Origin: Lachnospiraceae bacterium
Lineage (GTDB): Bacteria > Bacillota > Clostridia > Lachnospirales > Lachnospiraceae
DNA length: 64,000 nt
NCBI GenBank assembly: GCA_021202465.1
Contig: JAJQCZ010000066.1
Coordinates: 62,001 to 126,000, forward strand
Direction of reading: 5' to 3'
The notes beneath the pieces were generated by a model. The model saw only the letters and a program-made list of their open reading frames with translations. It was not told where the DNA came from and did not search any database. Positions 16,589 to 25,844 of the stretch are shown piece after piece (position 1 is the first letter of the stretch; every line of letters starts with the position of its first letter). The position numbers and the translations under genes were made by a program.

Positions 16589-17590
16589 ATGAATACGATA
16601 TTGCAGGAAATTCCCATCACAGAGATTGAACATGTGAAGATCGGCCACGCGCAGGATGTGGAACACGCTACGGGCTGCACGGTGCTTCTTCTGGGAGAAG
16701 AAGGAGCCCGGGCGGGGCTCGATGTCCGCGGCGGCGGGCCGGCCTCCCGGGAATCGGAGCTGCTGAAGCCTGTGGCAGCTGCGGAAGTGATCCACGCGGT
16801 GCTGCTCTCCGGCGGCAGCGCCTTCGGCCTCGATGCGGCTGGCGGCGTCATGCGCTACCTGGAGGAGCAGGGCATCGGTTTCGCTGTGGGTGATGTACGG
16901 GTGCCGCTGGTGTGCCAGTCTGACATCTACGATCTGGGGCTGGTGACTTCGAAGGTGCGGCCGGACGCGGCCATGGCCTATGAGGCCTGCCGGAACGCGG
17001 AGAAAAACTGCCCTGCGGAAGGGAATGTGGGCGCCGGGACCGGGGCGACTGTCGGGAAGCTCCTGGGTGCCGACACGGCGATGAATTCCGGCCTGGGTCT
17101 CTATGCGGTGCAGCTGGGAGAACTGAAGATGGGTGCCGTGGTGGCGGTCAACGCGCTGGGCGATATCCGCGATCCCGGAACCGATGAGATTCTGGCGGGG
17201 CTTCTGACCCCGGATCGGCGGAGCTTTGCCGACAGTGAGAAGACGCTCTACCGCCTGGCGGCCGCGGCGGCGGCTCCTGAGATGCCGAACGCCAACACGA
17301 CGATCGGCGCGGTCATCACCAACGGCCGGTTTACCAAGACACAGCTGTGTAAGATCGCTGCCATGACTCACAATGGCTATGCGCGGGCTATCCGTCCGGT
17401 TCACACGATGGGGGATGGCGACAGCATCTATGCGCTGTCCGTGGGAGAGGTTCCCACGGACATCAATGTAGCCGGAACCCTGGCCGCTCATGTCATGGCG
17501 CAGGCCATCCGGCGCGCGGCGCTGGCGACACCGCCCATGTACGGGCTGCTCAGCGCGCAGAGCTTTGGGAGGAATCCGAAGCAAGGCTGA
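16589..17590 (+). CDS. P1/S58-family self-processing peptidase (DmpA/BapA-like)
   Basis: A 333-residue N-terminal-nucleophile hydrolase. It shows VKIGHAQDVEHATGCTVLL at the start, GGGPASRE, LLSGGSAFGLDAAGGVMRYL and GAGTGATVGK. The expected autoprocessing site lies at PNANTTIGAVITN near residues 236-238, giving a Thr nucleophile. Characterised relatives release N-terminal D-, L- or beta-amino acids from small peptides and amides. No signal peptide is present, so it is cytoplasmic. It probably acts on what the adjacent ECF system brings in. A strong terminator follows. Confidence 0.88.
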   Translation: MNTILQEIPITEIEHVKIGHAQDVEHATGCTVLLLGEEGARAGLDVRGGGPASRESELLKPVAAAEVIHAVLLSGGSAFGLDAAGGVMRYLEEQGIGFAVGDVRVPLVCQSDIYDLGLVTSKVRPDAAMAYEACRNAEKNCPAEGNVGAGTGATVGKLLGADTAMNSGLGLYAVQLGELKMGAVVAVNALGDIRDPGTDEILAGLLTPDRRSFADSEKTLYRLAAAAAAPEMPNANTTIGAVITNGRFTKTQLCKIAAMTHNGYARAIRPVHTMGDGDSIYALSVGEVPTDINVAGTLAAHVMAQAIRRAALATPPMYGLLSAQSFGRNPKQG

Positions 17591-17614
17591 TTTTCATTCA
17601 TGGTACAGGAAAAT

Positions 17615-17657
17615 AAAAGCTGCAGATCGACAGAAATGTCGGGGCTGCAGCTTTTTT
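17615..17657 (+). terminator. Terminator after the S58 peptidase operon
   Basis: AAAAGCTGCAG and CTGCAGCTTTTTT form an 11-bp stem ending in a T run. Confidence 0.9.
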
Positions 17658-17730
17658 GATGGAATTAGAATTGTTTCCTGGGAAACTGAATCGGGAAAGA
17701 GTGGTTCCTTTCAGGAGATGGGGCGCAGCT

Positions 17731-18768
17731 TCAGAACCTTTTTAGCTGAAATCCATTCTGGAATGGATCGTCCGGATCAATGAGCAGGGTGGTCTGTCCC
17801 ATGACATACGCGCGTCCGCTGATCTCAGGAACAACGGCGGGGATTCCAGATACGTTCGTTTCTTCAAGAATTCGACAGTAAAAGCGTGTGCCGATCAGGC
17901 TTTCGTGTACAAAGGGAACGCCGACTTCCAATTCTCCCCGCGCATGAAGCTGCGCCAGACGAGCCGAGGTGCCGGTGCCGCAGGGGCTGCGGTCAATATC
18001 TCCGGGGGGAATGATGACGGCGTTTTTATAGTCGGAAAATCCAGGCTGCCCTTTCTGATAAAATTCAATATGAGTCACGTGATCCATCATGTCGAGATAA
18101 GGGTGTGAGACAGGAATCTGTTCATTGATACACTGGCGGAGCAGGTTGCCTTTCTGAATCAATTCTTTCGCATTTTCTTTTTCCAGAGACAATCCCATTG
18201 CCGCAGCGGGCAGGATGGCAAACATGTTGCCGCCGTAGACGATATCTGTAGTGAGAGTACCAAATCCGGGTACAGTTACTTTTACGTCGTGATTTGTCAC
18301 AAAGGCGGGTGCATTTTCAAGAGTGACACGTACTGCCACACCGTTTTTCACATCAATTTTTACACGGACCAGTCCGGAAGGCGTATCGAGTGTCGCGTAG
18401 GTACAGGGCTCTGCTGCTCTCAGAAGACCGCTCTCAACGAGCGCAGTAGCGACGCCGATCGTGTCATGTCCGCACATGGGCATCCAGCCGCCCACTTCGT
18501 AATAGAGCACCCCAAAATCTGCCTCGGGGTGGCAGGGCGTTGTGACGATGGTGCCGGACATGATGTCGTTGCCTCTGGGTTCAAAACAGATTACCTGGCG
18601 CAGCCAGTCCTGCTGCGTCATCATGTAGACCATTTTCTCTTTCATGGTATTCCCGGGAATCTCCGGGAGACCGTTCAGCACGGTGCGGGTTGGCTGGCCT
18701 TCTGTATGGGTTTCCAGACAGGTGATGGCACGGCGATCTTTTTGTCTGGGCAGTTCAAAATAATTCAT
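17731..18768 (-). CDS. Proline racemase / hydroxyproline epimerase family enzyme
   Basis: A 345-residue cofactor-independent enzyme of the proline racemase fold. Both catalytic cysteines are present: MCGHDTIG near residue 98 and DRSPCGTGTSAR near residue 263. ETHTEGQPTR at the N-terminus is the conserved start. Because the first Cys is kept (a Thr here would mean a dehydratase), it should racemise or epimerise proline or 4-hydroxyproline. AGGAGG precedes the ATG. It is divergent from the glycyl radical enzyme gene across a 268-base control region, suggesting shared regulation and a pathway working on proline-like compounds. Confidence 0.9.
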   Translation of the reverse strand: MNYFELPRQKDRRAITCLETHTEGQPTRTVLNGLPEIPGNTMKEKMVYMMTQQDWLRQVICFEPRGNDIMSGTIVTTPCHPEADFGVLYYEVGGWMPMCGHDTIGVATALVESGLLRAAEPCTYATLDTPSGLVRVKIDVKNGVAVRVTLENAPAFVTNHDVKVTVPGFGTLTTDIVYGGNMFAILPAAAMGLSLEKENAKELIQKGNLLRQCINEQIPVSHPYLDMMDHVTHIEFYQKGQPGFSDYKNAVIIPPGDIDRSPCGTGTSARLAQLHARGELEVGVPFVHESLIGTRFYCRILEETNVSGIPAVVPEISGRAYVMGQTTLLIDPDDPFQNGFQLKRF

Positions 18769-18904
18769 GAATCCTCCTGTATGATGATTTATTCTGCTGA
18801 AATTCGCAATCGTAAAAGTTTTTTCCTGATGATAAGTGTATCATAAAAAGATAAGGCTTCCTATCAGGTGAAAGAGATTCCATGAGAATTATAGGAAAAA
18901 ACAC

Positions 18905-18932
18905 TTGACAATTGTATACAATTTGCTATAAT
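18905..18932 (+). promoter_or_regulatory. Promoter of the glycyl radical operon with embedded palindromic operator
   Basis: TTGACA (18905-18910), a 16-base spacer and TATAAT (18927-18932). The spacer contains the 14-base perfect palindrome AATTGTATACAATT (18910-18923). Its form fits operators of GntR/FadR-type repressors; the gntR gene at 24202 is the likely source. A repressor bound there would block polymerase directly. Confidence 0.75.
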
Positions 18933-19036
18933 CGTATATCATAAGAGATAAATCATACATTAACACTAAAGAAATACAATGTCAAGTATCAAAACACAAA
19001 AACAGCACACGTCAGGAATGACAGAAAGAGAGGTCT

Positions 19037-21484
19037 ATGATGGGAAACAGTAGTTCCTGTGGTTGCGGAACCACATTTTCTGCCAACACGGTTACAGCGG
19101 CGGATGCGCCTTCTTACATGCATCGTGTCAATCGTCTGAAAGCCCGTGTCCTTGCCACCCGTCCGGAGATGGATCTGGAGAATGCCCGTATTCTGACAGA
19201 AAGTTTTATCGAAACAGCGGGACTGCCTCATGTGCTGCAGAAGGCGAAGGCTTTTTACCGCCAGTGTACGGAAAAGACAATTTTTATTCAGGATGATGAA
19301 CTGATCGTGGGGTGTTCCGGCAGCAAGATCCGCGGCGGGATTCTCTGTGCAGATACCTGCTGGTCGGTGCTGAATGACGAATTAGATACGATCAGTGACC
19401 GCAAATATGATCCATTCTATCTGCGTCCGGAAGACCGAAAGATGTTTGAGGAGGTCATCCGTCCGTACTGGCAGGGCCGCTCGAACTATGAGGCCTGGCT
19501 GGCGCAGATTCCGCCGGATACCAAAGACCTGCGTGACACGGGGATGATTTATATCAATCGGAAGGCCGTGCGCGGCTGGGGAGAAACAACAGCCGGTTAC
19601 AAGAAGATTATTACTCGGGGCCTGAAGGCGATTAAAGAAGAAATTCAGGCTGAGAAGGATAAACTGGATCTCACGGTTCCCGGCGACTATGAGAAGGACT
19701 ATTATCTCGAGTCCATGTTGATCTCCGCGGACGGAATCATCGCGCTTTCGAAGCGTTACGCGGCGCTGGCCAGAGAAATGGCCGAGAAGGAGACGGACAC
19801 AGTCCGCCGGGCGGAGCTTGAGACAATTGCGGAGACCTGCGAACATGTTCCGGAATATCCTGCCCGTACGTTCCGGGAAGCTCTCCAATCGCTTTATATC
19901 TATCAGATCTGTATTTTCATGGAACAGAACGCGGCCAGCTATAATCCCGGACGTATGGATCAGTATCTTTATCCGTATTATAAAGCGGATCTGGAAGCAG
20001 GACGTCTTACCGAGGAGGAAGCACAGGAGCTTCTGGATTGTCTGTGGGTAAAATTCAGCGAGCCTTGCCTGTTTCAGGATGCAGTCACTGCGGAGTTCGC
20101 GGCTGGTTATCCGATGTTCCAGAATGTCTGTGTGGGCGGCGTTGATACCAATGGAATGGACGCTGTGAACGATCTGTCCTATCTGATTCTTCAGGCAACC
20201 ATGGATGTGCAGCTCTATCAGCCGTCTCTCTCCGTGCGTTACAGCATGGCCAAGAATCCGAACCGTTTTCTGCGGAAAGTGGTGGAGCTGATTCGTCTGG
20301 GTACCGGTTTTCCGGCTTTCCATAACGATGATGAAGGAATTAAGATGGTCATGAACAAAGGGATACCGCTGAAGGAAGCCTATGACTGGAACCCCTGCGG
20401 TTGTGTGGAAACGAATCTGGAGGGACGTCTGCGCCACTACACGGCTCTGGCGGATATCAACCTGGGCGGAATCGTTGAATTTGCACTGTTGGACGGGAAG
20501 AATCGCAAGAGTGGCCGTTATGTGGGCGCACGTACCGGAGACCCGAATAAATTTGAGACCTTTGATCAGTTTCTTGAAGCGATACGCGGGCAGATCCGCT
20601 ATGCGGTACGGGCCGTGGTCAAGGGAAGTCATGTGATCGATGAGGTCTGTATGGATCGTCCGGTTCCGGCTCTGTCCCTGTCCTTCAATGAATGCATTCA
20701 CCGTGCGAAGGATTACGCCTGGGGCGGCGCCAAATACAATGCTGGAAATGGCATCATTCTGATCGGCATTGCTGACCTGATCAACAGTCTGGAGGCTGTG
20801 CGCTATGTGGTGTATGAGACCAAAGAGGCAACCATGCAGGAGCTTCTGGACGCTCTGGACAAAGATTTCGTTGGTTATGAACACCTGCAGAAGCTTTGTA
20901 AGGAATCGCCCAAGTATGGCAATGATGATAAGAACGTGGACGGTATGGTGGGGGAGATGTATACCTTTATCGCGGATGAAATCGAGAGCTATCAGAGCAA
21001 ATTCGGCAGAATGACGCCCGGAATCCTCCCCGTTTCCGGCAATACGCCGTTCGGTCTCGAAGTGGGGGCGCTCCCCTCCGGGCGGAATGCCTGGACGCCT
21101 CTGGCGGACGGCGTCAGTCCGACAGGAGGCACGGATTTCAATGGACCGACTTCGGTGCTGCGCTCGGTGGCCAATATCCCTCACGGACGTTTCGTGCAGG
21201 GCACACTTCTTAATATGAAGGTGGAGCCGCAGATGCTCTCTACAGAAAACGGCATCTCGCAGATGATGGCTCTGCTGAAGTCCATGTGCAGCCTGGGCGT
21301 ATTTCACGTACAGTTTAATGTGATTGATCAGAAGACGCTGCTGGCCGCACAGAAAAAACCGGAGGAATACACCGGCCTGCTGGTGCGGGTGGCCGGATAT
21401 ACCGCTTATTTCGTAGAATTGGGCCGGGACGTGCAGAACGAGATCATCAGCCGCACCGTACAGAAAGGAATCTCTGTAGGATGA
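19037..21484 (+). CDS. Glycyl radical enzyme, hydroxyproline dehydratase-like (HypD/HplG clade suspected)
   Basis: An 815-residue pyruvate-formate-lyase-like enzyme. The thiyl-radical motif NPCGCVETN has Cys456 and the Glu at +2 that marks dehydratase/lyase members, not PFL. The C-terminal radical loop reads VRVAGYTAYFVELG, with the Gly near residue 790. A Cys-rich N-terminus (SSSCGCG) is unusual. Neighbouring racemase-family enzyme, amino-acid symporter and Ala-tRNA(Pro) deacylase favour hydroxyproline or a related imino acid over glycerol, diol or choline; there are no microcompartment genes. The exact reaction is not settled by sequence. A second ATG at 19040 is equally possible. Confidence 0.88.
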   Translation: MMGNSSSCGCGTTFSANTVTAADAPSYMHRVNRLKARVLATRPEMDLENARILTESFIETAGLPHVLQKAKAFYRQCTEKTIFIQDDELIVGCSGSKIRGGILCADTCWSVLNDELDTISDRKYDPFYLRPEDRKMFEEVIRPYWQGRSNYEAWLAQIPPDTKDLRDTGMIYINRKAVRGWGETTAGYKKIITRGLKAIKEEIQAEKDKLDLTVPGDYEKDYYLESMLISADGIIALSKRYAALAREMAEKETDTVRRAELETIAETCEHVPEYPARTFREALQSLYIYQICIFMEQNAASYNPGRMDQYLYPYYKADLEAGRLTEEEAQELLDCLWVKFSEPCLFQDAVTAEFAAGYPMFQNVCVGGVDTNGMDAVNDLSYLILQATMDVQLYQPSLSVRYSMAKNPNRFLRKVVELIRLGTGFPAFHNDDEGIKMVMNKGIPLKEAYDWNPCGCVETNLEGRLRHYTALADINLGGIVEFALLDGKNRKSGRYVGARTGDPNKFETFDQFLEAIRGQIRYAVRAVVKGSHVIDEVCMDRPVPALSLSFNECIHRAKDYAWGGAKYNAGNGIILIGIADLINSLEAVRYVVYETKEATMQELLDALDKDFVGYEHLQKLCKESPKYGNDDKNVDGMVGEMYTFIADEIESYQSKFGRMTPGILPVSGNTPFGLEVGALPSGRNAWTPLADGVSPTGGTDFNGPTSVLRSVANIPHGRFVQGTLLNMKVEPQMLSTENGISQMMALLKSMCSLGVFHVQFNVIDQKTLLAAQKKPEEYTGLLVRVAGYTAYFVELGRDVQNEIISRTVQKGISVG

Positions 21485-22407
21485 ACAAAGAGAGAACAGG
21501 ACATATTCTTCGTATTGAATATTCATCCATTCATGATGGGCCCGGTCTTCGCACTGTCCTGTTCCTCAAGGGGTGTCCTCTTCGCTGCCGGTGGTGCTCC
21601 ACACCGGAATCTCATCGGCAGCGCCCCGAACACGGGTATCGCCCGGAAAAATGCGTGGGCTGCGGCAAATGTGCAGCGCTCTGTCCGCAGGGGGCGCTCC
21701 GGCTGGAAGAGGGGAAAATTGTTTGTGATAAAAATCTCTGTACAGAGTGTATGCGTTGTGCGTTTCACTGCCCGAAGGGAGCGTATACTGTTTACGGCCA
21801 GGAAATGACCGTTTCTCAGGCACTGGAATATGTTCTCAAGGATGAACTTTTCTTTTTTCACTCGGGAGGAGGCGTGACCCTGAGCGGCGGGGAAGTTACA
21901 GCGCAGGCGGACTTTGCGGTGGAGATTCTGCGTGAATGCCGTAGAAACGGGATTCATACGGCGATCGAGACCAGCTGCTGTGCCGACTATGCGGAGATTC
22001 AGAAGCTCCTGCCTTACGTCAATCTGATGATGGCGGACATTAAAATGATGGATTCCGAAAAACATCTTCAGTGGACAGGAATCCGCGGGGAAAAGATCCT
22101 TGAGAATCTTTGCCGGATCGACGCGTCGGATTATGAAGGAGAGATTGTGATTCGCATTCCGTTGATTCCCGGTGTGAATGACAGCGATGACAATCTGCGC
22201 CGGACGGTAGAGTTTTGCAATGATCTGAAAAAAATAAAAGGAATCGAAGTGCTTCCCTATCACGAGCTGGGGAAGGAAACATATCTTTTGCTCGGCCGGG
22301 ACTATCCAATGACCTGTACTCCCATGAGCCATGAGAAATTCATCGAGCGCCTCTCCTACGTGAGAGCGCAGAATCCCAGAGTCCCTGTCACTTCAGAGGG
22401 GGAATAA
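21481..22407 (+). CDS. Glycyl radical enzyme activase (radical SAM)
   Basis: A 308-residue activase that installs the glycyl radical. The radical SAM motif is CPLRCRWC near residues 32-39. Two ferredoxin-like clusters follow (CVGCGKCAALCPQ and CTECMRCAFHCPKG), as in dehydratase-type activases. GGGVTLSGGE is the SAM-binding stretch. The ATG overlaps the stop of the glycyl radical enzyme (ATGA), so synthesis is coupled. The partner is certainly the adjacent enzyme. Confidence 0.95.
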   Translation: MNKERTGHILRIEYSSIHDGPGLRTVLFLKGCPLRCRWCSTPESHRQRPEHGYRPEKCVGCGKCAALCPQGALRLEEGKIVCDKNLCTECMRCAFHCPKGAYTVYGQEMTVSQALEYVLKDELFFFHSGGGVTLSGGEVTAQADFAVEILRECRRNGIHTAIETSCCADYAEIQKLLPYVNLMMADIKMMDSEKHLQWTGIRGEKILENLCRIDASDYEGEIVIRIPLIPGVNDSDDNLRRTVEFCNDLKKIKGIEVLPYHELGKETYLLLGRDYPMTCTPMSHEKFIERLSYVRAQNPRVPVTSEGE

Positions 22408-22611
22408 ATCAGCCTGTAACCGCATGCGCGAAAGTGTATGAAGGAAAAGAGGCATACTTTAAACCCGCCGGCAAACGGTTTGAGTGTGTTCTTTCGGTTA
22501 AGATATGAGGTATACCTGAATATTTTTGCAGCTTGTTTTTGTGCGGAAGTCAATGGGGATGAACCGTGCGCCACATGTAACACGAAACAGGTGAAAAATA
22601 GGAGGTACTTG

Positions 22612-23925
22612 ATGAAAGAAAGTACAAATACCGGTAAAAGAGAAAACTGGAGCAGCCGCTTCGGCTTTATTATGGCGGCTACGGGCGTTGCTGTCGGGAT
22701 TGGCAATATTCAGCGTTTCCCGTATCTGGTGGGGGAAAACGGCGGCGCTGCCTTCGTTGTCGCCTATCTCATCATTATGATGTTTCTGGCGATTCCGATG
22801 ACGATGCTGGAAATCGGTATCGGTCAGATGACACGAAAAGGAACGATGGATACATACATTGCCTGCCTGGAAAATAAGAAGGTGGGCACCGGGCTTGGGG
22901 CTTATATTACACTGGTTCCGGTCGGACTGAATATGTATTATCTGATTGTGATTGCCTGGGCCCTGTTTTACTTCGGATCGAGTGTACTTGGAGGATGGGT
23001 CGGAACAGATACGCAGGCATACTACAATACGATCAGCCTGAATAAGCCGCTGATTTGGGGATTGTTCGCTGTTGTTACTCTGGTTACTTGTGTGATTGTT
23101 TTAAAAGGAATTGTCAGCGGGATTGACAGAGCCTGCCGGATCATGATTCCCTGTATCTTTGTGATCCTTGCGATCCTGCTGGTTCGAAGCATGACACTGG
23201 ATGGTTTTGGAGAAGGGCTGGCTTTCTATATGGATCCCGACTGGTCGAAGCTTCTGGACTGGAAGGTATGGCTGGCAGCAGCCAGTCAATCTCTCTTTTC
23301 GATCGGAATTGGTCCGGGAATGATGATTGCCTACGGCAGTCACCTGCGTGAGGATGATGACGTAGTGCTTAATTCCATGACTATTTGCTTCCTCGACACC
23401 GCTGTCGCCATGCTGGCGGGTCTGGCAATCATTCCGGCAACAATCGCTCTGGGCTTTGACCCGGCATCCGGTCCCTTTTTGATCTATGCGGTCCTGCCGG
23501 CTTTGTTTGATCAGATTTTTGGCGGTCGGGTTCTGGCAGTCCTTTTCTTTGCCGCAGTTGTTTTTGCCGGCCTTAGTTCTTCGATTTCTCATCTGGAAAC
23601 GCCGGTTTCTTCGTTTATGGATCATTTTCACTGGAGCCGGACAAGGGCGGTTCTGATTTTTGGCCTGATTACCTTTGCCGGTGGCACAATCTGCGTTTTC
23701 TTCGATGAGATATATAATGTGGTTTCCACCTACGCGGGCGATTATTTTTACGGATTGTCGTCTCTCATTTCAGTGATTGTCTTCGGCTGGATCTTTGGTG
23801 CAAACAGGATCAAAGAGAATTTCAACAAGCACAGTGATATCAAGATGGGGAATTACTACAGCTTATTGCTGAAGGTGATCGGCACCCCGGTCCTGGCACT
23901 GGTCGTTTTAGATCTGTTTATCTGA
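22612..23925 (+). CDS. Sodium:neurotransmitter symporter family (NSS) amino-acid transporter
   Basis: A 437-residue membrane protein with about eleven helices. The N-terminus has WSSRFGFIMAATGVAVGIGN and RFPYLVGENGGAAF, the Na+ and substrate site of helix 1 in the LeuT fold. The ATG at 22612 has AGGAGG at proper spacing; the open frame extends upstream without a family match. About 200 bases separate it from the activase with no terminator seen. It probably imports the amino acid used by the glycyl radical pathway. A small subunit gene follows. Confidence 0.92.
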   Translation: MKESTNTGKRENWSSRFGFIMAATGVAVGIGNIQRFPYLVGENGGAAFVVAYLIIMMFLAIPMTMLEIGIGQMTRKGTMDTYIACLENKKVGTGLGAYITLVPVGLNMYYLIVIAWALFYFGSSVLGGWVGTDTQAYYNTISLNKPLIWGLFAVVTLVTCVIVLKGIVSGIDRACRIMIPCIFVILAILLVRSMTLDGFGEGLAFYMDPDWSKLLDWKVWLAAASQSLFSIGIGPGMMIAYGSHLREDDDVVLNSMTICFLDTAVAMLAGLAIIPATIALGFDPASGPFLIYAVLPALFDQIFGGRVLAVLFFAAVVFAGLSSSISHLETPVSSFMDHFHWSRTRAVLIFGLITFAGGTICVFFDEIYNVVSTYAGDYFYGLSSLISVIVFGWIFGANRIKENFNKHSDIKMGNYYSLLLKVIGTPVLALVVLDLFI

Positions 23926-23941
23926 CGAAGGAGAATTTATT

Positions 23942-24064
23942 ATGACGACAACAACGATTATCATGACAATTATCTGCTGTGTCTGGGTGTTTGGCGGTGC
24001 GGCGCTTTGCCTGGGATTATCTCTGAGAAACAAGGAATCCCGTGAGAACGAAGACGATAAGTAA
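23942..24064 (+). CDS. MetS-like small subunit of the NSS transporter
   Basis: A 40-residue open frame 16 bases after the symporter gene, with AAGGAG upstream. It encodes one membrane helix (IIMTIICCVWVFGGAALCLGL) followed by a charged tail (RNKESRENEDDK). Short single-pass partners of this kind (MetS with MetP in Corynebacterium) are required by some bacterial NSS carriers. Position, size and topology fit; the sequence is too short for certainty. Confidence 0.75.
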   Translation: MTTTTIIMTIICCVWVFGGAALCLGLSLRNKESRENEDDK

Positions 24065-24133
24065 GGAAAGTATCTTTGTAAACACGATTGCATTTCTGCA
24101 TAAAATCAACTAGAATAATCTGGAACCGGAGTA

Positions 24134-24165
24134 TTTCCCGCGGGGAGAGCCTTTCCCGCGGGAAA
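24134..24165. repeat. GC-rich hairpin upstream of gntR
   Basis: TTTCCCGCGGG and CCCGCGGGAAA form an 11-bp stem with a 10-base loop. A second short palindrome (AATTCTC/GAGAATT) follows directly. There is no T run, so it is more likely a leader structure or operator than a terminator. Confidence 0.5.
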
Positions 24166-24201
24166 ATTCTCTGGAGAATTCATGAGGGGTACAAAGATAC
24201 A

Positions 24202-24843
24202 ATGCAATCGCAATCGATGGAAGAACTCGCTTATCAGAGAATTAAAGAGAATATTTTAAATCTGACCTATCGGCCTGGCAGCACCCTGTCGGAATCGGCT
24301 CTGGCGGAGGAGCTTAACATGAGCCGTCTTCCGGTGCGAGTCGCCCTGAAGCAACTAGTCGCTGAGGGGCTGGTGCAGAACGATTATTACAAGAAAAATC
24401 GTGTAAAGCCTGTGACCCGGCGCGATGTAGTGGAAATTTATCAGCTGCGTGATTTCCTGGAGACGGAGGCTTTTCGCCGTATTTTTGCGGAAAATCGTCA
24501 GGAAGAATATTCCTATCGCCTGGAAGAAAAGATCGTACGCATGTGTGCTAAGCGGCATGACAATGTGGCCTGGGAGGAAGCGGATACGAAGATGCATCAG
24601 GAAATCGTTACAATCTACGATAATCACCGGATTGAGAAAATCTATCAGGACAATCTGTGCGAGCTGATTCGTATTGGTCTGCTCAGTGAAAAGGGCTATG
24701 ATCACATTGCTCATACCAATGAGCGGTTGAAGCAGATGGTGGAGCTGATGCGGCAGAATGAGTATAATGCTGCGTACGCTATTCTGAAAGAAGATCATTT
24801 GATTCTGGGGCGTGAATTGGCGTTAAAAAAGATTACCGAATGA
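24202..24843 (+). CDS. GntR-family regulator, FCD (FadR) subfamily
   Basis: A 213-residue regulator. An N-terminal winged helix (LAYQRIKENILNLTYRPGSTLSE, then LAEELNMSRLPVRVALKQL) is followed by an all-helical FCD ligand domain with metal-binding type residues (DFLETEAFRR, MHQEIV, HTNERLKQMVELM). ATG at 24202 has a distant GAGGGG; the frame stays open upstream but without homology. It is the likely repressor or ligand sensor for the racemase and glycyl radical operons, whose promoter carries a suitable palindrome. Confidence 0.88.
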   Translation: MQSQSMEELAYQRIKENILNLTYRPGSTLSESALAEELNMSRLPVRVALKQLVAEGLVQNDYYKKNRVKPVTRRDVVEIYQLRDFLETEAFRRIFAENRQEEYSYRLEEKIVRMCAKRHDNVAWEEADTKMHQEIVTIYDNHRIEKIYQDNLCELIRIGLLSEKGYDHIAHTNERLKQMVELMRQNEYNAAYAILKEDHLILGRELALKKITE

Positions 24844-24917
24844 GAAATCTTCTGCCAGGACTGGAAGTAGGGGGAAGCAGAACGAATAAGAGTTATATAT
24901 GAGAAAAGCGGTGAGAA

Positions 24918-25820
24918 ATGGGACGGGAGCTGCACGAACAGAATCGATATGCAGATTCTTCTTTCCCGGTAGGGATGTACCGGGTGACAAAGAAGCGTAT
25001 TGTTCCTTCCGGGAGAGGCTTTTCGGATCTGCACTGGCATGAAGAGCTTCAGTTTACACTGGTAACCCGTGGAGAGATGACGATGCAGGTGGATGGCGTC
25101 GGATATGACCTGAAGGCAGGAGAAGCGATTTTTATTAATCGCAATTTCCTTCATGAGGCGACGAGACTGGAGCATGACGGGGAATATGTCAGTTTTAACT
25201 TTCCGGAAAGACTGCTTTTTTTCTTCCCGGGAAGTCTGATGGAGCAGCAGGATGTCCTCCCCTATACCGGTGGATATGCTTTTTCTGCGATAGTGCTGGG
25301 AGATACGGAGCCGTGGCAGAGGGAGATTCGAGCCAGACTGCAGCAGCTGGAGATGCTTTGTACGCAGCGACAAGAGGGTCGGGCAGAGTCGGCCAATCAT
25401 CTGGAATATCGGATTTCTCTGGAAATTGCCGGTATCTGGTACCTGATGTTGGGACATTTCCCCGGGGATTCGTATACGCCGTCGAGGATAGCAATTCGCC
25501 GTCAGGAGAGAATCCAGAAAATGATTACCTTCATCCGGGATAATTATATGAAGCATGTGGAGTTGGCTGACATCGCTGCCTCCGCCAATGTCAGTATTGG
25601 TGAATGCTGCCGCTGCTTTCAAAAGATGGTTCGTGCGACACCGAATCAGTATCTGATGCGCTGGCGCATTGATCGGGCAATGGAGCTTCTTGACAGGACG
25701 GAGGAAACGATTACGGATATTGGAATGCGTGTCGGATTCAGTGATGCCAGCTACTTCATTCGGTGCTTCCGGAAGAGGACGGGAATGACTCCGAAGGAAT
25801 ACAGGGATAAAAACTGTTGA
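24918..25820 (+). CDS. AraC-family transcriptional regulator with cupin sensor
   Basis: A 300-residue regulator. The N-terminal half is a cupin-like sensor (DLHWHEELQFTLVTRGEMTM, AGEAIFINRNFLH). The C-terminal 100 residues are two helix-turn-helix motifs (ELADIAASANVSIGECCRCFQKM and ITDIGMRVGFSDASYFIRCFRKRTGMTPKEYR). It follows gntR in the same direction and probably adds activation to the amino-acid module. The effector is not known. Confidence 0.9.
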   Translation: MGRELHEQNRYADSSFPVGMYRVTKKRIVPSGRGFSDLHWHEELQFTLVTRGEMTMQVDGVGYDLKAGEAIFINRNFLHEATRLEHDGEYVSFNFPERLLFFFPGSLMEQQDVLPYTGGYAFSAIVLGDTEPWQREIRARLQQLEMLCTQRQEGRAESANHLEYRISLEIAGIWYLMLGHFPGDSYTPSRIAIRRQERIQKMITFIRDNYMKHVELADIAASANVSIGECCRCFQKMVRATPNQYLMRWRIDRAMELLDRTEETITDIGMRVGFSDASYFIRCFRKRTGMTPKEYRDKNC

Positions 25821-25844
25821 AACGAGATGAAGCGGGCTCTGTGA

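Noticed and set aside
19382-21526. Minus-strand 714-codon frame opposite the glycyl radical enzyme
   Set aside because: The plus-strand product has all motifs of its family; the mirror frame has none.
24134-24165. GC-rich hairpin read as a terminator after the transporter genes
   Set aside because: No T run follows on either strand.
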